Of a DNA stretch of 64,000 bases, positions 56,933 through 64,000 are shown piece by piece (the stretch's first letter is position 1; each line of letters opens with the position of its first letter). Origin of the DNA: Erigeron canadensis. Its lineage: Eukaryota; Streptophyta; Magnoliopsida; Asterales; Asteraceae. A program made the position numbers and the translations under genes. Below the pieces are notes generated by a model, which saw nothing but the letters and a program-made list of their open reading frames with translations, was not told the DNA's origin and ran no database searches. The stretch covers positions 7,861,513-7,925,512 of the forward strand of contig NC_057762.1 of the NCBI RefSeq assembly GCF_010389155.1, given 5' to 3'.

Positions 56933-59298
56933 GAGTTTCAATATTTTGAGAACTACTTTTTTTTTGTAAGAAACATAAGAACTCTTAAGTTATATATGTT
57001 GAGTCCCAATGACAAATGTAAATTTAATGATGACAAATTTGACCTATAAACACTTAGAAATCTTTTGGTTCTTGTAATATGATCTGGGTCAGACTAAGCT
57101 GACACAGCTTGCGATCTATAACTGACCCAGATCATGCTTCATACTTTGTATTGTAATATTTTCTGGAAGCAAGTGTTTTTGAAGCTGCATCAACAAGTAC
57201 ATAACATTCAATCCAAGTCGAAGAGAAGGATTGAAGATAGAGGACCAAGCTGGTAGTGAAAGACAGCTTGGGACTAGTAGTCAGCTTGGAACACTTAGGC
57301 AGATTGGTGCTTTGACAAACTGCACAATCTGTGTCTGACAATCAAGTGAAGATAACAACCTGAGTTGAAGATAAGGATAAATGGCGTGACTAGGAAGAAT
57401 CCTAGGATCCAGGTTGGTGGTTAGATATACATATGTGTTAGGTCCAGATTTACTGGACTCGCTCCAGATGAGACTACTGGAGCCCTTTGAAGATTTGTCC
57501 AGAAATTATGAGAAGGCCAGTGAACCTTTTACTTGGGGAATCTAGATTCCACCAGATTGGTTCACTAGACTTCACTTCAGTCAAGATCTCTCTACTGAAG
57601 AACATTCTCACTGAAGTCGAAGCCTGAAGTCTGAAGAAAGAAGACTGACAAATGGCGGAGCCCATTGGTAGTTTAACCAGATCTCCTGACTGGAGTCCTT
57701 GTCAGTGTTCTAGACCTTACAAGTCTGAACACTGATTACGAGGATTTGACTTTATGCCTTTACACGCTTTTATCCGGATAACTCAATTGTCCCTTGTTAA
57801 AAGCCTTACACGCGTGTAAAGGTGGTTGGTTAAATAGATGACAAGTCACTATCAAGTGACTTTATTCTTATACTTTAATCAATGCATTTAGGGAATTAAA
57901 GTTGTTTCCTTAAATGCATGTAACCATATTTGTACGACAAAAATATTATATTATTCTTTTTGCCTATAAATACTAAGTCATTTCCCTCGTCCAAATTACT
58001 TTTGCAATTTGGTGTGTTTTGCCTAAATATTCTCGATCTTAACAGTTATACTTCACAACTTTAAGTATTTCGATCAAGGAGTTTATTTAGCAAATATAGA
58101 TCACTTGTAGTTCATAAGGTTGTTTAGATACTTAATTTGTAATATCTTAGTTCCGCAACAACCTTGTATTTTATTTAACATCAATACATAAAATACACTT
58201 GAAAATTACATTTGTGTTCCACCATTTACATACTTGTTTACTTATTTATTGCTTAAGTCGTTATTGCTTTATTTATATACTTGCATTTATATTTCAAGCA
58301 ATACTAGTTCAATCTAGTGCATACTTGACCTTGTTATTCTACACTTGTGGGTTAAACCATCAAGTGAGGGACTTCACAATATGCGTGTCCATACTCTTAT
58401 TGGACGATGAAGAATGTGCAGTTGTACGTGGGGGACCACAAGTACGATGAAGGCACGATTGATTATTCCTTGATCGTCTAACAATAGAAGAATATGTGGC
58501 TGAATTGGATACCAAGAGAAGAAGGAGCTTTCGCCTATAAAAGCTACACTCCTTGTATGGATATGTGTCACATTCCTGGGAATCATTCTTCACACAAGTT
58601 TCTCTGTTCTTACACACAACTTAGTCTGTACGAGATCAGCTTGGGTTGATTCTCTTGAGCTAGAACTTATTGATTGTTATTTGTCATTTCATAGTGTTGT
58701 TTAGATATCTGTAGGCTATCTTTATTCCGCAACAACCTTGTAATTCTTTGTAAAGATTATTTTTTAATAAAGGATTACATTTAAAAACCACAATCTGTGT
58801 TTAAGAATGTTTTATTTCTGCTTTACTGTTTTATTAATTCTTGTTCTTTACTTTTTTTTATATTTGAATCAGAGTTATTTAAAACATTTATTTAAAAGTT
58901 TGTACAAGTTCAAAAAAAGTTGTATTCACCCCCCCTCTCTACAACTATCATGTGTACAATATACTTTGGTATATTGATACATCGTGGGACGTATCAATAT
59001 ATTTGTTCACACATTATTTTTGTTTATTCACATGTGAAATGATATAAAAATGTATGTTGTAAAAGAAACTTTTTTTTATAAACCTTCAAAGTAGCCTTTT
59101 GTGAACTTGTGAATGAATTTGTTCACGTTTTTTTTTTGTTCACATGTGACAAACGGTTATGTATAAGGTTTTGAAACTGCAACATATGTTTTTATAGCGT
59201 ATCACATGTGAATAAATAAAAAAAATACGTGTTCCAATATGAAATTTATGAATTCTCACGGTTCTTAAAAAAAATGAGTTCTCAGAATAAGGCTCCCC
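56933..59298. mobile_element. 2.4-kb TIR element between TA microsatellites
   Basis: The left end (TATTTTGAGAACTAC, T9, AGAACTC) and the right end in complement (TTATTCTGAGAACTC, T8, AAGAACCG) are inverted repeats, related to those of 25881-27320. TA runs of about 23 bp lie immediately outside on each side. The interior includes nested LTR-like sequence. Confidence 0.6.
57090..58975 (+). repeat. Two LTR-like sequences in tandem, possible retroelement remnant
   Basis: Two segments each have a TATA box (GCCTATAAATAC near 57962; GCCTATAAAAGC near 58534) followed downstream by TTCCGCAACAACCTTGTA (58152 and 58727). The second ends near TTGTATTCACCCCCCCTCTC, a phrase typical of the boundary region of some plant copia LTRs. 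No gag or pol is visible. It could be two LTRs joined by internal deletion, or partial LTR copies. Confidence 0.5.
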
Positions 59299-59554
59299 TA
59301 TATATATATATATATATATATTGATTTAAGGCCAATACCACATTAGTTTTAGTCTGTTATTAATGTTGTATCGCTATATATTTGTAATAATAATAACTTT
59401 GATACATAAAGCGATAGATATTTATTTAATGACTATACCTCACGTCCAAAAGTTTGTGTGAATACAAATATATTTTTTAGAAGAAACCAAAAATTATAAA
59501 CAAAGGGAATACAAAAACTAGAATGAAAATTTTCAAAATATTAGTTAGAAACTA

Positions 59555-60035
59555 AAAAGGAAAAAGTTGTTTATAAAACCCCCTGAAGAAAAAAACTCAA
59601 ACTTGGCGCGACATTGCGAAATTCGAACAGTGGAATGGGGTAAATAAAACAAAATATTAAAAGCGAAAGAAAACAAATAGTTGATGTACGGTTTGAAATG
59701 AAAGAAGGATATACGAAATAAACAAAGAAAAAACTCAATTGAAAATAACCAAGCGGGGTGCAACTTGGCAAAAAATGAACGATGGAAGGGTGTCTTGGAA
59801 ACCATGAAAGAAAAGATTTGTGCAAGAAACAAAAAACAACCGAAAGAAAAGGACCCAAACATGTTGATATTTGGCGAAATCCGAACGATGAAAACAAAAA
59901 AGGGAAAAAATGTGAAAAAAACAAAGAAAAAACTCGATGGAAAAACCAGGCAAGGTACGACATGGAAAAAACGAATGATGGAATGGTGACATGGCAAAAT
60001 TCAAATGATGGAACAGGAAATGACATGGCTGAATA
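59555..60035. repeat. Purine-rich degenerate minisatellite
   Basis: The + strand is strongly purine-rich for almost 500 bp. A unit like ATGGCGAAATTCGAACGATGGAA recurs about five times with drift (for example ATTGCGAAATTCGAACAGTGG, TTGGCGAAATCCGAACGATG and ACATGGCAAAATTCAAATGATGG). Long overlapping frames here are compositional and not genes. Confidence 0.65.
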
Positions 60036-62244
60036 ATAACACTCATCATGTGACATATCGAGATGTTACTATTCACAAGGTTTTCTTTTAATATAGAAGC
60101 TAATAGAGAAATGATATAGTTTAAAAACATTTACAAATAAAAACACTTAATTATGTAACTAATTATACCCGCCTATCTATATTACCTAATAAATTTAAAT
60201 CTCATTTTTGTTTAGAAGTGGTTAGACTATGAAATAAAAATAAAAATAGGACATTAAAAATGACTTAATTGCCCTTAATGAATTTTTTTTAAGAAAAAAT
60301 TATAAAAAATTGCTCACTTTACCCTTAATGAACTAATATATACGAGTACTTTGAACCTTTACCTTATTAAACCAAATATTATCTTCTAAAATATTTAAAC
60401 TATTATTTTTACATCAATTTACATCAGACGTCATTAACCGTCAATAGTCATCGCCATCGCTAACTATCGTCCCATCACCAAATCGTCGCTACCACCACTA
60501 TCACATTGTATGAGTATTGTGCTAGTGTATGATAACATAATAATCCTTTCGTAAATACATCTATACCCACATAGAAATCCCCCGTAAGTAAATACATCTG
60601 TATGGCATCATATCATATGGGACCACGTATGTGGCCAATACCGCATGTGGAGTGGTACAAGATCTGCCTCTTTGCTTACGTCTGAGATATATATTGTCTT
60701 TCAATGGTAAAAAAAACAAAAAAAAAATTCCTCCATATCGACTCTATGCCCGCCTAGCTATGAGCATTCAAAAGAATTCCCCCCTAAAATCTAGATGCAA
60801 CCATAAGCTAGGCATCCTAACGTGTGGAGCCACATATGAACAGTAAAAAACCCGTAAATGGATGTATGGACAATATATATGAACATATGTAAATAACAAA
60901 ACGCATGTTGTGGACCTATCAATAGTGAAATGTGTCCTATATATAATGCATGTATTATGTAGAAATATAGTACATGGTTGTGAAACATGTCTAAAATAAC
61001 AAAACCCGTAATTTAGCATATATTACATGGTCGTGAAAAACGTGTAGATTTTGTAGCACTACAGGATTGAAAATTGGTACCACGTTTAAGCTTTAGTTTC
61101 TTGGTATAATAATATTCTTCTTCTTCTATATATGTATAAGTGTATAACGAAGGTAATTAGAAATGCTCAATTTCGTTCTACAAATAATTTAATAGTTGAT
61201 AAGATAAATGATTCTAATTATAGTAGTTGGTACATGTCCTGCACTGCGGGGTATGATTCTAACTATAATTAAATAGTTGATAAGATTAATAATTTAATTA
61301 TATGTTTTTTTGTTTATATATGTGATTTAAAGAACTGGTAAAAGGTTCACACAAAGAAAAACGATAAGAAAGTTAAATGCAAAACGAAAATTAGTATACA
61401 ATAGATATGTTTATTCAAAGTTTGTCATATTAAAAAGAATGATTATTTAAATTTGATATCAACACCATGTTCAAAAGTTTATTATATTTTAGTAAAATAT
61501 AAGCCTAAGTGAAACTTTAATGAATTCATAATCATTTATTTGTATGCATAATCTTGTAAAATTTTAAAATTAAACATGAAATGTCTTAGTATACCTACAA
61601 CTTAAATTTTAAATTAAAATTACCATATAACTAAATCATATGACCGCACAATAATGCAACGGTGTAATGGCGGCGGCGACGAGGATGACGGTGACGGGTG
61701 GAGGCGGCGAGCGGCAGTGATGGCGGTGAATGGTGTATAGGATGTTGATATAATGTGGTTTTTGATGTATGGTACATCATGCAGTAGCATATGCATATTA
61801 ACGAATGTTGAGAATCGAAATTTAAAATGAGATTTGATTTATAATATACGAGTAGTATAGAAAATAGTTAATTATTATATATATTTTAAAAACTAATATG
61901 AATTTACAACTCCTTTATGCATTAAACTACAACTTTCTTAGGGCTCAAGGAGTCATGTAGTGTAAAATTTCAACCCTCCCAAATCCCACCAATCAAATCT
62001 CTTCAACTCATTTTACCCTTTCAACCCTCCCAACCTATTTCATAGGCATCACTTTTTCAACCCTCCTAAATTTTTTTATTTTATTTTTCATTTAATTTAA
62101 TCAAACATTTATAATAAAAACTAAACATTTGATTAAAATAAACATTATTTTCATTTTATTTATAAATTTATAATGATCCTAATAATAAATAACTAACAAT
62201 GATAAAAGATATAAATAACAATGATACTAATTTAAAAAAATATA
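60036..62244. other. Spacer without recognised genes
   Basis: AT-rich. Contains ACCACCACTATC-type words (60420-60500) and a GGCGGCGAGCGGC tract (61665-61735). I see no gene. Confidence 0.5.
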
Positions 62245-62502
62245 CTTCATCCGTCCCACTAAACTTGTCCACTTTTGAATATTCAAAGTCAAACTCTACG
62301 AACTTTGACCATATATATTTTTAGTTGTGTTATATAATAGTTAATGAAAGTTATACCAATGAAACACACATATAAAACACAATCAATTCATATGACTTTT
62401 ATCAAATATTATATAACACAAACAAAAATCTTTATGGTCAAAGTTTATAAAGTTTTGACTTTGAAAATTTAAAAGGGGACAAGTTTAGTGGGATGAAGAG
62501 AG
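62245..62502. mobile_element. Stowaway (Tc1/mariner) MITE, 258 bp
   Basis: The ends CTTCATCCGTCCCACTAAAC and, in complement, CTCTCTTCATCCCACTAAAC fit the Stowaway signature. TA target duplications flank them (62243-62244, 62503-62504). The interior inverted halves share TTTGACCAT and CAAAGTCAAA. Confidence 0.88.
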
Positions 62503-63529
62503 TATTACTTAAAGTACTTTTTTCCTCCAATAAGGTGCTATTTGTATAAAAATAAAAGTAGAAGATTTAAATTGAAAAATATAAAAGTATAATACTCTGT
62601 AAATCTATTTCTTCCTATTGCTTCCCCATGCCATTTCTTCTTCCCTGTTTTTTTTTCTTTTTTTATAGCGCGCGCGCGCACACACACACACACACATATA
62701 TAAAGGGATTTTTTAGGTGTGGCCCTCACTCTCCTCCCAGCCTCAACGGTCAAAAATCCTAGCCCTTCCCCTTACCCGCCACTGGCTTGAAGCCCGGTTA
62801 ACCCCATCCCGCTTGGAGCCCGCAGCATCGGCAGCGGTGTGTTTCGACGGGTTGGACCAACCTTTTGGAAGCCCGTGCTCCACTCCGTGAGCCCTTATGC
62901 ATTATGAGTGATACAAATACAAGTTTTCAAGAATTACAACACTTTCTTTCATCTTTTTTAATTTTCAATTTATACCCTAAACTTTTAACTTTTCAACTTT
63001 AAACATGATTTTTGTGTCTCTTCATTTCTAGCCCCTTAAGTTTCTATTATTTAATTTTTGTCTCCCATTAAAGTTTATGTTTTTGTTTTTTTTACACCAT
63101 AATTTTAGGTTCTTATTTTTTTTAAAACAAGTTTCACATATTTACCTTTAAGCATTTGTTTTTGATTATTTTCTTTTGTTTTCTTGTATATAATGTTTTT
63201 TATTAAATAGTAATTTTCATCATCATTACTTCTTATGTTCTTATAACAATTAAAATAAGACACCATATTATATCACCGTCGTTATCAGAATTTCATTATT
63301 TATATGCATTAATATAGCCATTTGTTTGTTCTATGTTTTTATATGTTTGCATTAATATAGTCATTTGGTTTGTTCTTTGTTTTTATATGCCTTATTGTTC
63401 TTATATGTTATTTTACTTAATTTTATCTTCTTTAAAATTAGGTTCGAAAATTCGACATAAATGTATATGTATTACTCTTATATACTACTATATATTGTTT
63501 GTGTTCAAAACTTTGTCCTATAAAAAATG
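62503..63529. other. Spacer with an alternating purine-pyrimidine tract
   Basis: 62667-62702 runs TAGCGCGCGCGCGCACACACACA... into TATATA, able to adopt Z-DNA. 62755-62900 is a GC-richer block (GCTTGGAGCCCGCAGC) of unknown origin. No gene. Confidence 0.55.
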
Positions 63530-63558
63530 AATTTTGCAACAACGTGCGGGTAAACTAG
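63530..63558 (+). mobile_element. Helitron-type 3' terminus
   Basis: GCAACAACGTGCGGGTAAA then CTAG before T matches the end of the 23352-24931 element (ATGTGCGGGTAAC...CTAG). The hairpin is degraded. The 5' end of this element was not located. Confidence 0.5.
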
Positions 63559-63586
63559 TTTGTATACTGGTTTTTAATACTTCATG

Positions 63587-63831
63587 GCCAATGGGTTAAA
63601 ACCCAAGCGGCATTCCGAAGTTCCGCAATGATGCTTGGATCCTCGGAGACCAGTGTTCGAGTCTGAGCAGGCAAGGTTTTACTTCCAATTTAACGTCGTT
63701 CCTTCTGTAGCGATTAAATTGGTGAGTTTTCCTTCTCTTATGGTCCCTGAATTTGTGGATCGGTTGCTAGTGACTGCCTGCCTGTATGGATGTAATGGCT
63801 AGCCGTCCAGTGACACGAACGTTAAAAAAAA
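63587..63831 (+). mobile_element. SINE of a fifth family (family F)
   Basis: The head contains GGTTAAAACCCAAGCGGC and a B-box-like GTTCGAGTCTG; it ends in about nine A residues. Perfect 11-bp duplications AATACTTCATG lie at 63576-63586 and 63832-63842. It sits just after a Helitron end. Confidence 0.75.
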
Positions 63832-63889
63832 AATACTTCATGAGTTTTGCTAACCTCGGTTAAAACCCATGAACTGAAACTAATATATA

Positions 63890-64000
63890 TATATATACCA
63901 GGTCTTTTACCCCGCGCGATGCGCGTATTATTATAAGTTATTGTTCAATTAGTGTTGATTTAAATGTGTTGATGTAGACATACAGAATATCAAATATTTT
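63890..64000 (-). mobile_element. Helitron-type 3' end on the - strand, running out of the window
   Basis: The - strand reads CGCGCATCGCGCG (hairpin), then GGGTAAAAGACCTGG. It resembles a Helitron end with the final CTAG changed. The remainder would lie beyond base 64000. Confidence 0.4.

Noticed and set aside
59545..60130. Overlapping long frames on both strands
   Set aside because: They arise from purine-rich low-complexity repeats. Products are Phe/Ser/Cys- or Lys-rich with no domain, and four frames are open at once.

Overview
The window is nuclear DNA of a flowering plant, almost certainly a eudicot. It is AT-rich, its genes have plant-type GT-AG introns, and long gaps between them are filled with Ty1/copia elements, MULE, hAT, PIF/Harbinger and Stowaway elements, Helitron ends, SINEs and a LINE relic. 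Repeat style would fit an asterid (possibly Asteraceae), but that is inference and the species cannot be fixed from sequence alone.

Host genes, left to right. (1) Cytochrome c1 of mitochondrial complex III (CYC1-like), + strand, 1-3966, entered inside its first exon. (2) A GTE-type bromodomain/NET protein, + strand, 16169-22209, with 12 coding exons including a duplicated exon pair. (3) A single-exon TLC-domain membrane protein, + strand, 34827-35567. (4) An LHT-type amino acid transporter, - strand, 37817-40678, with 8 coding exons. All four look intact in what is visible. They are unrelated housekeeping or regulatory genes with no sign of functional clustering.

Mobile DNA. 4.4-6.4 kb: a duplicated segment, one copy carrying a PIF-type MITE. 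6416-14040: a 7.6-kb copia element with decayed gag-pol, near-identical LTRs and no recognisable primer-binding site. 23.3-27.4 kb: a Helitron-type element with SINEs inside, then a run of elements separated by TA microsatellites. 28.2-29.8 kb: a 1.6-kb fold-back. 32323-34068: a gutted copia element with identical 206-bp LTRs. 42.0-45.0 kb: a Harbinger-like element with a 141-codon ORF, then a second Helitron end. 53-64 kb: hAT and MULE MITEs, a LINE remnant, SINEs, another TA-flanked element, a purine-rich minisatellite, a Stowaway MITE and two more Helitron ends.

The most unusual object is at about 45.9-53.0 kb. It is a decayed MuDR-style DNA transposon with two convergent, intron-containing genes. 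One (+) encodes a Ptta/Transposase_24-like protein. The other (-) encodes a FAR1-type zinc finger, MULE transposase and C-terminal OTU-like cysteine protease. Each end carries two palindromes sharing the core GCGGCGACGTCGCCGC, and one lies at the centre of a 130-bp near-perfect palindrome. Both genes are broken here by stops, and the transposase also by a frameshift, so this copy is a fossil of what was probably a two-gene autonomous element.
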